In this document: piece by piece, positions 8,623-18,245 of the stretch
Layout: each line of letters starts with the position of its first letter
Position numbering within the stretch: the first letter of the stretch is position 1
Assembly (NCBI RefSeq): GCF_023282985.1
Contig: NZ_JAGQDC010000010.1
Location: 62,001 to 126,000, forward strand
Direction: 5' to 3'
Length of the DNA stretch: 64,000 nucleotides
From: Serratia silvae
Lineage (GTDB): Bacteria; Pseudomonadota; Gammaproteobacteria; Enterobacterales; Enterobacteriaceae
Translations under genes and position numbers: made by a program
Notes under the pieces: generated by a model
Seen by the model: only the letters and a program-made list of their open reading frames with translations
What the model was told of the DNA's origin: nothing
Databases searched by the model: none

Positions 8623-9324
8623 CTGAATACGCCGGCACAGCTTTCACTGCCACTTTATCTACCCGATGATGAAACTTTTGCCAGTTTTTATCCGGGTGAG
8701 AACCCATCCTTATTAGCCGCGATCCAATCCGCAGTCCGTCAGGAGCATGGTAGCTATATCTATTTCTGGTCACGCGAAGGCGGGGGACGCAGCCATTTGC
8801 TACATGCGGCCTGTGCCGAACTCTCGCAGTGTGGCGAAGCAGTAGGCTATGTCCCTTTGGATAAACGGGCTTATTTTGTGCCCGAAGTGCTGGACGGCAT
8901 GGAACAGCTGGCGTTGGTTTGCATCGATAACATCGAGTGCATTGCCGGGGATGAGGAATGGGAGATGGCGATTTTCAATCTCTATAACCGCATTCTGGAA
9001 ACCGGCCGCACCCGCCTGTTTATCACCGGAGATCGTCCGCCGCGCCAGCTAAATCTGCATTTACCGGATCTGGCCTCGCGCCTGGATTGGGGGCAGATCT
9101 ACAAGCTACAGCCACTGTCGGACGAAGAGAAACTACAGGCGTTGCAGTTGCGCGCCAAACTGCGAGGTTTCGAACTGCCGGAAGACGTGGGCCGTTTCCT
9201 GCTCAAGCGCCTGGATCGTGAAATGCGCACGCTGTTTATGACGCTGGATCAGCTTGATCGTGCGTCGATCACTGCGCAACGCAAGTTGACCATTCCGTTT
9301 GTGAAGGAAATCCTGGGGCTGTAG
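8623..9324 (+). CDS. hda: DnaA regulatory inactivator Hda
   Basis: AAA+ protein that, bound to the loaded DNA sliding clamp, stimulates ATP hydrolysis by DnaA and so prevents re-initiation. The 233-residue product matches E. coli Hda end to end. The N-terminal clamp-binding motif QLSLPL is at residues 6-11, and the RIDA-type AAA+ core follows ([13 protein letters not shown] as P-loop, [10 protein letters not shown] as Walker B). The only plausible start is CTG at 8623: an in-frame TGA lies at 8611-8613, no ATG/GTG/TTG occurs before the clamp motif, and TGAGGTG sits at SD distance. From memory, a CTG start has also been reported for E. coli hda. Starting at the first ATG (8797) would delete the clamp motif and P-loop. 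Confidence 0.93.
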   Translation: MNTPAQLSLPLYLPDDETFASFYPGENPSLLAAIQSAVRQEHGSYIYFWSREGGGRSHLLHAACAELSQCGEAVGYVPLDKRAYFVPEVLDGMEQLALVCIDNIECIAGDEEWEMAIFNLYNRILETGRTRLFITGDRPPRQLNLHLPDLASRLDWGQIYKLQPLSDEEKLQALQLRAKLRGFELPEDVGRFLLKRLDREMRTLFMTLDQLDRASITAQRKLTIPFVKEILGL

Positions 9325-9376
9325 CTAGCCACTATTCCCACTCTTTAGACTATTCACCCCTCGAGCGCACAGCGGA

Positions 9377-9484
9377 ATGACAGGATATGCGCCTGTGCAG
9401 CACTGGCGGCGGCAAGCGGGGGAGCTGGCAGACGAGTTTCGTATGGAACTGGTGGATGAGATATTCAGCATATACACGTTGTAA
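9377..9484 (+). other. Short open frame, possible gene remnant
   Basis: 35 codons between hda and yfgD beginning MTGYAPVQHWRRQAGELA and ending in EIFSIYTL. It has natural-looking residue use but no strong ribosome site and no family I recognise. It may be the tail of a lost gene. Confidence 0.25.
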
Positions 9485-9528
9485 TTTCAGTGGCCGGGCG
9501 GATGAGCACCCGGCTAGCCGTCACGGGA

Positions 9529-9882
9529 TCACAAGATCTCCAGCACTTGCTCCGGTGGTCTGCCAATGCGGGCTTTGCCGTCTTTGACCACGATTGGGCG
9601 TTCAATCAGTTTCGGGTGGGTCACCATCGCTTGCAGCAGTTGCTCTTCGCCCAGGGTTTTATCCGCCAGATTCAGTTCCTTGTAGAGATCTTCTTTCTTG
9701 CGCATCAGTTCACGGGCCGAAGCGAAACCGAGCTCTAGCAGCAGTTTTTTCAGCTCAGAGACAGAAGGTGGCGTATCCAGATACAGCACCACCTGCGGTT
9801 CGATGCCATGCTGTTCCAACAGTGCCAGCGTCTCACGGCTCTTCGAGCAACGTGGGTTGTGATAAATAGTGACGTTTTTCAT
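9529..9882 (-). CDS. yfgD: ArsC-family thioredoxin-fold reductase YfgD
   Basis: 117-residue protein of the arsenate reductase (glutaredoxin-coupled) family. It has the N-terminal YHNPRCSKSRETL with the family cysteine, and the C-terminal arginine motif KLIERPIVV and IGRPPEQVLEIL. Strongly similar to E. coli YfgD throughout. The chosen ATG (9882) matches that protein and follows GGAAAGAG. It lies 22 bases after bepA on the same strand and is probably cotranscribed. Real arsenate reduction by this paralogue is not established. Confidence 0.9.
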   Translation of the reverse strand: MKNVTIYHNPRCSKSRETLALLEQHGIEPQVVLYLDTPPSVSELKKLLLELGFASARELMRKKEDLYKELNLADKTLGEEQLLQAMVTHPKLIERPIVVKDGKARIGRPPEQVLEIL

Positions 9883-9904
9883 CTTTTCTCTTTCCTTGTT
9901 CAAA

Positions 9905-11374
9905 TCAAGTGCGTTGGAACTTGCTGAAGGTTCTTTGCAACTGACGCAGTTGGTCAATCCGCGCGTCATAGCGAGCCTGTTTCAGGCTGCCCAGCTTTTG
10001 CAATGAGCTGGCGTTGCTGAGCAAGCCGATCGCCTGATCCAGGCGGCCTGCCAGCGCCAGGCTTTCTGCCCGGGCAGAGAGTTCTTCATCGCGTAGCCCT
10101 TGGGCGGCACTGGCCTGAGCCAGCAGATCCCAGCCGTTCGGATCGTCTGGATGGGCAAAGGTATAACGGTTGAGGATTTTTGACGCTTTAGCGGGTTGAT
10201 TGCCCTCAACGTAAGCGTTCGCCAGGTTGAGCAGTAACACTGAGTTATTACTTTGTGCCGCATTGACCGCCTCAAGCCGAGCAATGGCCTGAGCGGCCTT
10301 ATTCTGACCCAGATCGATGTCGGTTAGCAGATCCAGCATCCAGACGTTTTTCGGATCTTTTGCCAGCAGTGGCTGAATAAGATCGCGCGCTTCGTCGTAT
10401 TTTTTGGCTTCGTAGAACAGGATCGCCCGGCCATATTTGGCGGCTATTTGCTCGCGAATGTTGCCCTTGCTGTAAGTGTCCAGTACGTCTTCGCTCAGGC
10501 CGTAGCCTTCTGAGCTGTACATCCCCAGTGTACGAACCCTGGCCAGCAGATAGTCCTGGCTGGATTGCACCAGATGGCGTGGCATTTGGTTGGCGCGGTT
10601 GCGGGCGTCCGAAAGTCGACTGTCCGGCAGCGGGTGCGTCAGCAGCATTTCCGGTGGTTTAGAAGCGTAGCGGGACTGATCGGCCAGCTTTTGCAGGAAG
10701 TCTGGCATCGCTTCGGGATCGAACCCGGCGCGCTGCAATACCTGAATACCGATACGGTCGGCTTCTTGTTCGTTCGCTTGAGTGAAGCTGATCATCCCCT
10801 GCTGCGTTCCCGCCAGCGTACCACTCAGCGCCGCCATGCCCATGGTTGGGTTAGCCATCGCCAGCAGGATCGAGCCCAGTGCGCCCACCCAGGTCAGCGG
10901 TGCGTTGCGTTGCTGATCTTCCATTGCACGGGCCAGATGGCGCTGGGTCACGTGCGAAATTTCGTGCGCCAGAACCGAGGCCAGTTGGCTCTCGTTATCG
11001 GTTTCACGGAACAGGGCAGAGTGCAGTACCACGTTGCCACCGAAAAAGGCAAAGGCGTTGATCTCGTCGTTACGGACTAGAAAGAAGTGGAACGGTGTGC
11101 GCACCGAATAGGCGCTGGCGACCAGCCGGTTACCCAACTGGTTAATATACTGGGTTAATAACGGGTCGTTGATCAACGGGGCGCTAGCACGCAGCTGCCG
11201 CACGTAAAAGTCGCCCATGGTCAGTTCCTGGCCGATGCTCAACGTGCCCCCAGCGGAAGTCCCCATATCCGGTAGTTGGTCTTGCGTTTGGGCGTTAACC
11301 GGTGCCAACGCAGAGGTGCAAAGCGAGCCGAGCAACAGGACTGTTAGCGCTGTTTTAGTCAACCGGATGGTCAT
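9905..11374 (-). CDS. bepA: Beta-barrel assembly-enhancing protease
   Basis: Periplasmic M48 metalloprotease with chaperone activity that assists or degrades stalled outer-membrane proteins such as LptD. 489 residues (E. coli BepA 487): Sec signal peptide ending near ALAPVNA, zinc motif HEISH in [16 protein letters not shown], a third-ligand region EQEADRIG, then a C-terminal TPR domain (about 310-480). Followed by yfgD. The family normally lies near the hda/perM region, as here. Confidence 0.95.
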   Translation of the reverse strand: MTIRLTKTALTVLLLGSLCTSALAPVNAQTQDQLPDMGTSAGGTLSIGQELTMGDFYVRQLRASAPLINDPLLTQYINQLGNRLVASAYSVRTPFHFFLVRNDEINAFAFFGGNVVLHSALFRETDNESQLASVLAHEISHVTQRHLARAMEDQQRNAPLTWVGALGSILLAMANPTMGMAALSGTLAGTQQGMISFTQANEQEADRIGIQVLQRAGFDPEAMPDFLQKLADQSRYASKPPEMLLTHPLPDSRLSDARNRANQMPRHLVQSSQDYLLARVRTLGMYSSEGYGLSEDVLDTYSKGNIREQIAAKYGRAILFYEAKKYDEARDLIQPLLAKDPKNVWMLDLLTDIDLGQNKAAQAIARLEAVNAAQSNNSVLLLNLANAYVEGNQPAKASKILNRYTFAHPDDPNGWDLLAQASAAQGLRDEELSARAESLALAGRLDQAIGLLSNASSLQKLGSLKQARYDARIDQLRQLQRTFSKFQRT

Positions 11375-11407
11375 AGTCAGGTTATTCCCTCATTAAAGTC
11401 ATCAACT

Positions 11408-11580
11408 TTACCCGTCGTTGTTACCTGCACATAGCTACTCTTCCCATCCCTTCGGGGCCGCTGTGTACAGCGTTCAAATCTGTTCCTGACAGATTTGTCA
11501 CTCCAGTCACTTACTAAACGTAAGTTCCTGGGGATGAGATAGCTTGTTGCCTAGCTGCAGCTTGAAATTCATAGGGTATA
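11408..11580. repeat. Dispersed palindromic repeat, copy A
   Basis: One of about four intergenic copies of a repeat family bounded by TTACCCGTCGT... and ...CTTGAAATTCATAGGGTATA. Inside are a small hairpin AAATCTGT/ACAGATTT-like stem and the block TCAC...AGTAAG..CCTGGGGATGAG shared with copies at 12962 and 47733. No coding capacity; resembles a MITE. It fills much of the 475-base gap between bepA and perM; the remaining gap (11581-11849) shows no gene. Confidence 0.8.
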
Positions 11581-11849
11581 GACGCCAGCATCAGATAAGA
11601 GTTCTTCTTCCATGCCAGACTCTCCAGTACAATCATCACGAAAGTGCGTTGGCTCACAAAAATGCATTTTCAGGGATCGTGCGCCTGAGCGGCATAACGC
11701 TATCACATCATAGCCAGCCACAACCCATATTGAAACGTTTGCACGGTGATAACCGGGCTAAAATTATTTAAAAATCATGTCATACCTGCTCGGCCGTACA
11801 GGGATTGGCGAGCCTCACCCCCCATTGATGGAATAAGGAGCAATCTCAG

Positions 11850-12926
11850 ATGTTGGAGATGTTATTACAGTGGTACCGACGTCGTTTCACCGATCCGCAG
11901 GCTATTGCTTTGCTGGTGATCTTGGTTGCTGGGTTCTGCATCCTTTATTTTTTGCACGGTATCTTGACCCCCTTACTGGTGGCGCTAGTGCTTGCCTACC
12001 TGCTGGAATGGCCTACCGCACGCCTTCAGCGCCTGGGATGTTCGCGCACCTGGGCGGCAAGCCTTATGTTGATCGTGTTTGGCGGTATTGCCATGTTGTT
12101 GGTCTTCGTGGTCGCGCCAACCGCCTGGCAACAGGGGATCAACCTGATGACCGATTTACCGAGTATGCTCAATCAGTTCTACAACTATGCGGCGACCTTG
12201 CCAACACGCTATCCGGCGCTGGTGGATGCGGGCATCATCGATATGATGGCGCAGAACCTGCGTGAGCGTCTGTCGGGGATGGGTGAGTCGGTGGTTAAAT
12301 TCTCGCTGGCCTCACTGGTTGGGCTGTTGACGCTGGCCATTTACCTGATCCTGGTGCCTTTGATGGCTTTCTTCCTGCTGAAGGACAAAGAGCAGATGAT
12401 CAATGCGGTGCGCCGCGTGTTGCCGCGCAACCGTGGGCTGGCAGGGCAGGTGTGGGTCGAGATGAACCAGCAGATCACTAACTATATTCGCGGCAAGGTG
12501 CTGGAGATGGTGATCGTTGGGGTAGCGACCTATCTGGTGTTCTTCATCCTGGATATGCGTTATTCCCTGCTATTGGCGGTGTTGGTTGGCCTCTCGGTGC
12601 TGATCCCTTACATCGGCGCGGTACTGGTGACGATCCCGGTGGTGGTGGTGGCCATGTTCCAGTGGGGCATTGGTGCCGATTTCTGGACGCTGATTATCGC
12701 TTATCTGGTGGTGCAAGGGTTGGACGGCAATCTGCTGGTGCCGATCCTGTTCTCCGAAGCGGTCAATCTGCATCCGCTGGTGATCATTCTCTCGGTAATT
12801 ATCTTCGGCGGCCTGTGGGGATTCTGGGGCGTCTTCTTCGCCATCCCATTGGCGACATTGGTGAAAGCCGTGATCCACGCCTGGCCGGATAACATGCTGG
12901 TGGATGTGGGTGACGAGGTGAAGTAA
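11850..12926 (+). CDS. perM: AI-2E family transporter PerM
   Basis: 358-residue polytopic inner-membrane protein of the AI-2 exporter (UPF0118/PerM) family with about eight membrane helices, matching E. coli PerM in length and sequence (for example the DGNLLVPILFSEAVNLHPLV block). The ATG at 11850 follows ATAAGGAG. Despite the family name, substrate and permease activity of PerM itself are not settled. Monocistronic between two repeat-containing gaps. Confidence 0.93.
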   Translation: MLEMLLQWYRRRFTDPQAIALLVILVAGFCILYFLHGILTPLLVALVLAYLLEWPTARLQRLGCSRTWAASLMLIVFGGIAMLLVFVVAPTAWQQGINLMTDLPSMLNQFYNYAATLPTRYPALVDAGIIDMMAQNLRERLSGMGESVVKFSLASLVGLLTLAIYLILVPLMAFFLLKDKEQMINAVRRVLPRNRGLAGQVWVEMNQQITNYIRGKVLEMVIVGVATYLVFFILDMRYSLLLAVLVGLSVLIPYIGAVLVTIPVVVVAMFQWGIGADFWTLIIAYLVVQGLDGNLLVPILFSEAVNLHPLVIILSVIIFGGLWGFWGVFFAIPLATLVKAVIHAWPDNMLVDVGDEVK

Positions 12927-12961
12927 GGGAAATAAAGCGCAGCAGCATCAGTTGCTGCGCT

Positions 12962-13099
12962 TATACCCATCGTCTTTCAAGCTACAGCGTGTGCACAACT
13001 CGACCCATCCACGGGCCTTGCCCCTGTCACTTTCCTAAGTAAGTTTCAGGGGATGAGCAAGCTTGGCGCCTAGCTGTAACTTGAAATCCATAGGGTATA
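12962..13099. repeat. Dispersed palindromic repeat, copy B
   Basis: Shorter member of the family seen at 11408 and 47733. Ends TATACCCATCGTCTTTCAAG and CTTGAAATCCATAGGGTATA are nearly inverted. Interior retains the CCCATCC..GGGCC and GGGGATGAGCAAGCTTGGCGCCTAG blocks. Lies between perM and bcp, which converge, so it may also act as a transcription end. Confidence 0.8.
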
Positions 13100-13108
13100 T
13101 GGATTCTG

Positions 13109-13573
13109 TTATTGCTGCAGGTAGTTCAGAACGATTTCGTGGTGATTGGTGGTCTTGAAATCATCAAACACTTTCTCAACCTTGCCGTCGGTGCCGATCA
13201 GGAAACTGATACGGTGAATGCCATCATAGGTTTTGCCCATGAAGGTTTTCTCGCCCCAAACACCAAACTGCTCAGCTACCTGATGATCTTCGTCGGATAG
13301 CAGCGTGAAGTTGAGCAGCTCTTTCTCAACAAAACGCGAGAGCTTTTCGGGTTTATCGGTGCTGATACCCAGCACTTCGACGCCCGCCTTTTTCAATTCA
13401 TCCATGTTATCCCGTAACCCGCAGGCTTGCACGGTGCAACCTGGCGTCATGGCTTTGGGATAAAAGTAAACAAGTACTCGTTGTCCCTGGAAGTCGGCCA
13501 AGTTAATTTCCTCGCCATCCTGGTCGAGTAAACTAAATTTCGGCGCTGTATCACCGGCTTTCAATGGGCTCAT
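13109..13573 (-). CDS. bcp: Thioredoxin-dependent thiol peroxidase Bcp
   Basis: Peroxiredoxin of the BCP/PrxQ class that reduces H2O2 and organic hydroperoxides using thioredoxin. 154 residues, typical length. Peroxidatic Cys46 and resolving Cys51 are seen in MTPGCTVQACGLRDN. The fold continues through GISTDKPEKLSRF and LLSDEDHQVAEQFGVWGEK. It directly follows gcvR on the same strand. Confidence 0.95.
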   Translation of the reverse strand: MSPLKAGDTAPKFSLLDQDGEEINLADFQGQRVLVYFYPKAMTPGCTVQACGLRDNMDELKKAGVEVLGISTDKPEKLSRFVEKELLNFTLLSDEDHQVAEQFGVWGEKTFMGKTYDGIHRISFLIGTDGKVEKVFDDFKTTNHHEIVLNYLQQ

Positions 13574-13575
13574 AA

Positions 13576-14145
13576 CTACTCTCCATCTCTCTCATCATGC
13601 TGTGGATAGTTCACTACGCTAATACTGCCTTGCGCATTCAATTCTGTACATAGGCGATAAAAGGCTTGTTCAATATTTGTGGCATCCTGACCGCCAGAAC
13701 TGTGAGCGGTGATCTGGATATAGAGCTGGGAGGGCAGCTCACCCTGTGCTGGCTGAGTCCGTGACACCAGCTCGGCAATATTCATCTGGCTCGAATCAAA
13801 CAGGCCGGTAAACCGCTCGATGATATGCGGGGAGTCTTTTACCTCAACCTGTACCCACACTGTAGCCGGCATTGGCGGTCTTTCTTGCGAGTTTGTGCGT
13901 TTCATCACGATCAGTAAATCCAGCTCGGCGCCTTTTTGCGGCAAAGTGGATTCGATCAGGGTAATCGCGTTCCAGCTACCTGAAAGCAGCATGATGAAGG
14001 TGAACTCTTCACCCAGCATGGCCAGACGGCTATCTTCGATGTTGCACCCGCAGCTACTGACGTGGCGGGTGATGGCGTTGACGATACCGGGGCGATCGGC
14101 GCCCAGTGCGGTGATCACCAGATAGTGTTCATCAGGCTTAGGCAA
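13576..14145 (-). CDS. gcvR: Glycine cleavage system transcriptional repressor GcvR
   Basis: Two ACT domains (about residues 8-85 and 95-175) that bind glycine and control GcvA at the gcv operon. HYLVITALGADRPGIV and CNIEDSRLAMLGEEF are near-identical to E. coli. The chosen start is TTG at 14145: it gives 189 residues, close to E. coli's 190, and sits 9 bases after AGGA. An in-frame ATG at 14181 would add a non-conserved extension and lacks a ribosome site. Divergent from dapA, upstream of bcp. Confidence 0.9.
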   Translation of the reverse strand: MPKPDEHYLVITALGADRPGIVNAITRHVSSCGCNIEDSRLAMLGEEFTFIMLLSGSWNAITLIESTLPQKGAELDLLIVMKRTNSQERPPMPATVWVQVEVKDSPHIIERFTGLFDSSQMNIAELVSRTQPAQGELPSQLYIQITAHSSGGQDATNIEQAFYRLCTELNAQGSISVVNYPQHDERDGE

Positions 14146-14289
14146 AATGCAGCTTCCTGTCGTACTGAATGGGGTTACCATGGTAAACACAAAAAAAACC
14201 GCCTGCCAAGCGCTTAGACACGTTGTTTGCTTGCTTTTGGATAGGTGACAAAAGTACCATGGGTGACTTGTTTGTGGAGGGGACGGCCA

Positions 14290-15171
14290 ATGTTTACGGG
14301 AAGTATTGTTGCACTGGTTACGCCGATGGACACCAAAGGTGCTGTCGATCGTGCGAGCCTAAAAAAACTGATTGATTATCATGTAGCCAGTGGGACCGCG
14401 GCGATCGTTTCCGTAGGAACTACCGGCGAGTCCGCCACGCTGCCCCATGACGAACATGTGGATGTGGTCTTGCAGACGCTGGAACTGGCCGCAGGCCGTA
14501 TTCCGGTGATCGCTGGCACGGGTGCCAACGCGACCAGTGAGGCTATCTCATTGACGCAGCGTTTCAGCAATACCGGTGTTGTGGGCTGCCTGTCGGTCAC
14601 GCCGTACTACAACAGACCGACCCAGGAAGGTCTGTATCAGCATTTCAAAGCCATTGCCGAAAGCACCGATCTGCCGCAGATCCTCTATAACGTGCCTTCG
14701 CGCACTGGTTGTGACATGCTGCCGCCAACCATCGCTCGTTTGGCCAAAATTAAGAATATTGTTGCCGTTAAAGAGGCAACAGGGAACTTAAGTCGTGTTA
14801 GTCAGATCCAAGTGCTGGTTGATGATGAAGACTTCATTTTGCTGAGCGGCGACGACGCCAGCGGTCTGGACTTCATGCAACTGGGTGGCAAAGGGGTGAT
14901 TTCCGTGACGGCCAACGTGGCAGCTCGTGAAATGGTCGAACTTTGCCGCCTGGCGGCGCAAGGCAACTTTGCCGAAGGCCGCCGTTTGAATCAGCGCTTG
15001 ATGCCTTTGCATCAGGATTTGTTCGTAGAAGCAAACCCAATTCCGGTGAAATGGGCCTGTAAGGCATTGGGATTGATGGCAACCGATACGATGCGTCTGC
15101 CTATGACGCCGTTGACCGACGCTGCCCGTCCTGTCGTGGAGCGTGCGTTGAAAAGCGCCGGTTTGCTGTAA
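14290..15171 (+). CDS. dapA: 4-hydroxy-tetrahydrodipicolinate synthase
   Basis: First committed step of lysine/diaminopimelate synthesis: condenses pyruvate with aspartate semialdehyde. The 293-residue TIM-barrel enzyme has the GTTGES loop, [10 protein letters not shown] with the catalytic Tyr, and the Schiff-base Lys in VAVKEATGN. The ATG at 14290 follows GGAGG (14276-14280) and matches E. coli MFTGSIVA. Followed 16 bases later by bamC, the conserved dapA-bamC arrangement. Confidence 0.97.
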   Translation: MFTGSIVALVTPMDTKGAVDRASLKKLIDYHVASGTAAIVSVGTTGESATLPHDEHVDVVLQTLELAAGRIPVIAGTGANATSEAISLTQRFSNTGVVGCLSVTPYYNRPTQEGLYQHFKAIAESTDLPQILYNVPSRTGCDMLPPTIARLAKIKNIVAVKEATGNLSRVSQIQVLVDDEDFILLSGDDASGLDFMQLGGKGVISVTANVAAREMVELCRLAAQGNFAEGRRLNQRLMPLHQDLFVEANPIPVKWACKALGLMATDTMRLPMTPLTDAARPVVERALKSAGLL

Positions 15172-15187
15172 CTCTTAGGGAGATTTG

Positions 15188-16240
15188 ATGGCTTATTCAT
15201 TGCAAAAGTCGACGCTAGCAACGGTCGTGGGATTAGCGCTGGTGATGACGCTGGCGGCTTGTTCTACCGATCAGCGCTACAAACGCCAAGTTAGCGGAGA
15301 TGAGGCTTATCTTGAGGCCGCACCGCTCAAATCGATGAGCGCGCCGTCTGGCATGATCCTGCCGGTACAAACCGGCAATTATGAAGTTCCGGCAAACGCG
15401 CAGAAAGGCGCTGTTGGCAAGCAACTGGATATCCGGCCACCGGTACAGCCGCTGGCACTGTTGAGCGGTTCCCGTGGTCAATATGCGGGTGACAGCGGCA
15501 CGCTGTTGATGGAAAGCAGTCCGCAGAACGATAACCTGTGGTCTCGCGTAGCCAGCCTGTTGCAGAGCAAAAATATTCCGATTGCCTCACGTACGGATGC
15601 CAGCCAAACGCTGACCACCGACTGGGTGAAGTGGAACCGTCTGGATGAAGACAACCAGTACGAAGGCCGCTACCAGATCACGGTACAGAAACAGGGTTAC
15701 CAGCAAGCGTTGGTGGTGAAAACCCTCGAACTGCGCCAGCAAGGGAAAACCGACAAGGTCACCGATCCTTCTGAAGTTCAGCGCTACAACGGTATGATGA
15801 TGAACACCATCGTTGAAGGCCTGGACAAGCAGGACAACCTGTCGAGCAGCCAGTCCGCCAACCGTATTGGCGTGTTGGACGTGCAGAGCGGCGCGGATGA
15901 CACCGGTTTGCCGACGCTGATCGTGCGTGCGCCGTACACGGTAGTGTGGGATCGTTTGCCACCGGCACTGGACAAACTGGGGATGAAAGTGGGTGACCGC
16001 AGCCGTCCGCAGGGTACCGTCGCCGTAACCTACAAATCCCTGAGCAGCGGTGATTGGGATGCGTTGGGCGCGAAAGATCCTGAACTGAAAGAAGGTGATT
16101 ACAAACTGCAGGTCGGTGATTTGAATAACCGTACCAGTTTGCAATTTATCGATTCCAAAGGTAAGCCGTTGACCCAGTCGCAGAACGATGCGCTGGTAGC
16201 GGTTCTCCAGACGGCTTTCAGTAAAACCAGCGTTAAATAA
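15188..16240 (+). CDS. bamC: Outer-membrane assembly lipoprotein BamC
   Basis: Lipoprotein subunit of the BAM complex that inserts outer-membrane beta-barrels. 350 residues: signal sequence with lipobox LAAC (Cys25 lipidated), then a conserved unstructured lasso ([15 protein letters not shown]) that contacts BamD, then two helix-grip domains. AGGGAGA precedes the ATG; an in-frame TTG one codon upstream is unlikely. Downstream of dapA, with a terminator before purC. Confidence 0.95.
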   Translation: MAYSLQKSTLATVVGLALVMTLAACSTDQRYKRQVSGDEAYLEAAPLKSMSAPSGMILPVQTGNYEVPANAQKGAVGKQLDIRPPVQPLALLSGSRGQYAGDSGTLLMESSPQNDNLWSRVASLLQSKNIPIASRTDASQTLTTDWVKWNRLDEDNQYEGRYQITVQKQGYQQALVVKTLELRQQGKTDKVTDPSEVQRYNGMMMNTIVEGLDKQDNLSSSQSANRIGVLDVQSGADDTGLPTLIVRAPYTVVWDRLPPALDKLGMKVGDRSRPQGTVAVTYKSLSSGDWDALGAKDPELKEGDYKLQVGDLNNRTSLQFIDSKGKPLTQSQNDALVAVLQTAFSKTSVK

Positions 16241-16247
16241 TCACATC

Positions 16248-16269
16248 TAGGGGCTACGGCCCCTTTTTG
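16248..16269 (+). terminator. Terminator after dapA-bamC
   Basis: AGGGGC / GCCCCT stem of 6 bp with loop TACG, followed by TTTTTG, just past the bamC stop. Confidence 0.85.
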
Positions 16270-16279
16270 TTTTGCTGAT

Positions 16280-16295
16280 ACGGTATCGTTTGCGT
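16280..16295. promoter_or_regulatory. PurR operator of purC
   Basis: ACGGTATCGTTTGCGT matches the PurR consensus at 13 of 16 positions, with the right half perfect. It lies 112-127 bases before purC, where E. coli purC also has a PurR box. The overlapping TTGCGT could serve as the -35 element. Confidence 0.75.
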
Positions 16296-16406
16296 CGCAG
16301 ATTTGGCACAATAGTTATCAGCAAACCAAAGAACTTATCAGGTCAATTTTGTGCCCAGTAGGCTGTCTGGCAGCCGGAAGGTACCATCTCATTGGAGTAA
16401 GTTAAG

Positions 16407-17120
16407 ATGCAAAAGCTAGCTGAACTGTATCGCGGCAAGGCAAAAACCGTCTACACCACCGAAAACCCGGATCTGCTGGTGTTGGAATTCCGTAACGATA
16501 CGTCAGCACTGGATGGTCAGCGCATTGAGCAGTTTGATCGCAAAGGGATGGTGAATAACAAATTCAACCATTTCATTATGAGCAAGCTGGAGGCGGCCGG
16601 TATCCCAACGCAGATGGAACGCCTGCTGTCTGATAACGAAGTGCTGGTGAAAAAGCTGGAGATGGTGCCGGTTGAGTGCGTGATCCGTAACCGCGCTGCG
16701 GGTTCTTTGGTCAAGCGCTTGGGTATTGAAGAAGGTTTGCCGCTGAATCCTCCGCTGTTTGATCTGTTCCTGAAGAACGACGCGATGCATGACCCAATGG
16801 TGAACGAATCCTATTGTGAAACCTTCGGCTGGGTGAGCAAAGCGCATCTGGCGCGCATGCGTGAGCTGAGCTACATGGCTAACGATGTGCTGAGCAAGCT
16901 GTTTGACGATGCGGGTCTGATCCTGGTCGATTTCAAGCTGGAGTTCGGCCTGTTCAACGGTGAAGTGGTGCTGGGTGATGAGTTCTCACCGGATGGTAGC
17001 CGCCTGTGGGACAAGAATACCCTTGCCAAGATGGACAAAGACCGCTTCCGTCAGAGCCTGGGTGGTTTGATCGAAGCCTACGAAGAAGTCGCCCGCCGTA
17101 TTGGCGTGAAGCTGGACTAA
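16407..17120 (+). CDS. purC: SAICAR synthetase
   Basis: Purine synthesis step joining CAIR and aspartate with ATP. 237 residues, the usual length, beginning [19 protein letters not shown]. Signatures include [16 protein letters not shown] and LVDFKLEFG with [22 protein letters not shown] precedes the ATG. Member of the predicted PurR regulon with purMN in this window. Followed by a long palindrome. Confidence 0.97.
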   Translation: MQKLAELYRGKAKTVYTTENPDLLVLEFRNDTSALDGQRIEQFDRKGMVNNKFNHFIMSKLEAAGIPTQMERLLSDNEVLVKKLEMVPVECVIRNRAAGSLVKRLGIEEGLPLNPPLFDLFLKNDAMHDPMVNESYCETFGWVSKAHLARMRELSYMANDVLSKLFDDAGLILVDFKLEFGLFNGEVVLGDEFSPDGSRLWDKNTLAKMDKDRFRQSLGGLIEAYEEVARRIGVKLD

Positions 17121-17129
17121 TCGTTAAAT

Positions 17130-17183
17130 CATGCCCCTCACTCTAGCCCTTTCCCTATAGGAGAGTGCTAGAGTGAGGGGCAA
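17130..17183. repeat. REP-like palindrome / transcription end after purC
   Basis: GCCCCTCACTCTAGC and GCTAGAGTGAGGGGC form a perfect 15-bp stem around a 17-base loop. The arms resemble those near 46521-46733 (CCCTAACCCTCTCCC type), suggesting a dispersed host palindrome family. It probably also terminates purC transcripts. Confidence 0.7.
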
Positions 17184-17319
17184 AGCATTGAACCGAGCCT
17201 TTCATCCCTCATTCCCTACTTTCCAGAAAATTACTGCATTCCCTTAGCCACGAACGCCTTATAATAGTAACCAGGGCAAGTTTCCTACGATTATTAAAAA
17301 TCATATCTGGAGTTTATTT

Positions 17320-18189
17320 ATGCGTTGGCAAGGGCGTCGTGAAAGTGACAATGTCGAGGATCGTCGTGGGCAGTCTTCAGGTCTGGGCGGCGGCGGTGGC
17401 GGCCCCCGGATACCTATCGGCGGCAAAGGTGGCCTGATCATTCTGGTAGTGGTGCTGGTTGCCGGTTACTACGGGGTAGACCTGACTCCGCTGCTGAATG
17501 GCGGAGATGTTTCCCCGCAGTCTCAGCAGCAAAGCGCTAGCATCAGCCCGCAAGACGATCAACTGGCCAAATTTACCTCGGTGGTGCTGGCCTCTACCGA
17601 AGATAACTGGCAGGGGATCTTCAAGCAGATGGGGAAAAACTATCAGGATCCCAAATTGGTAATGTACCGGGGCGCGACGCGTACCGGCTGCGGCACTGGC
17701 CAATCGGTGATGGGGCCGTTCTACTGCCCGGCGGACGATACGGTCTATATCGATCTCTCGTTCTACCAGGATATGAAAACCAAGCTGGATGCTGGCGGTG
17801 ATTTTGCTCAGGCCTACGTGGTTGCGCATGAAGTGGGCCACCACGTGCAAAATCTACTGGGGATTGAGCGCAAGGTTCGCCAGATGCAGCAAGGGGCTAG
17901 CCAGGCAGAGGTTAACCGTCTGTCGGTGAAAATGGAGCTTCAGGCAGACTGCTTTGCTGGCGTTTGGGGCCATTACGCTGAGAAACAGCAGATGCTGGAA
18001 GCGGGCGATCTGCAAGCAGCGCTGAATGCCGCGCAGGCGATTGGTGACGACCGTTTGCAGCAGCAAAGCCAGGGTCGAGTGGTGCCGGACAGCTTTACGC
18101 ATGGCACCTCGCAGCAGCGTTATACCTGGTTCAAGCAAGGGTTCGATAGCGGCGACCCTAACACCTGCAACACCTTCGCCTCCCGTTGA
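17320..18189 (+). CDS. ypfJ: Putative neutral zinc metallopeptidase YpfJ
   Basis: 289-residue membrane-anchored protein of the zinc-metallopeptidase (YpfJ/Pfam neutral zinc) family. A Gly-rich N-terminus and a single hydrophobic segment (about residues 40-58) precede a periplasmic domain carrying the zinc motif HEVGHH in [16 protein letters not shown] and downstream [13 protein letters not shown]. Nearly colinear with E. coli YpfJ. Substrate unknown. Located between purC and tmcA as in E. coli. Confidence 0.92.
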   Translation: MRWQGRRESDNVEDRRGQSSGLGGGGGGPRIPIGGKGGLIILVVVLVAGYYGVDLTPLLNGGDVSPQSQQQSASISPQDDQLAKFTSVVLASTEDNWQGIFKQMGKNYQDPKLVMYRGATRTGCGTGQSVMGPFYCPADDTVYIDLSFYQDMKTKLDAGGDFAQAYVVAHEVGHHVQNLLGIERKVRQMQQGASQAEVNRLSVKMELQADCFAGVWGHYAEKQQMLEAGDLQAALNAAQAIGDDRLQQQSQGRVVPDSFTHGTSQQRYTWFKQGFDSGDPNTCNTFASR

Positions 18190-18245
18190 TATTACTCAGT
18201 GCCGGTGCCTAGAGCCCGGCACTCTGCTTTCAGGCCTCAATATTC

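Noticed and set aside
11735-11755. AAACGTTTGC resembling a PurR box before perM
   Set aside because: Only about 9-10 of 16 consensus positions match, and perM has no known purine link.
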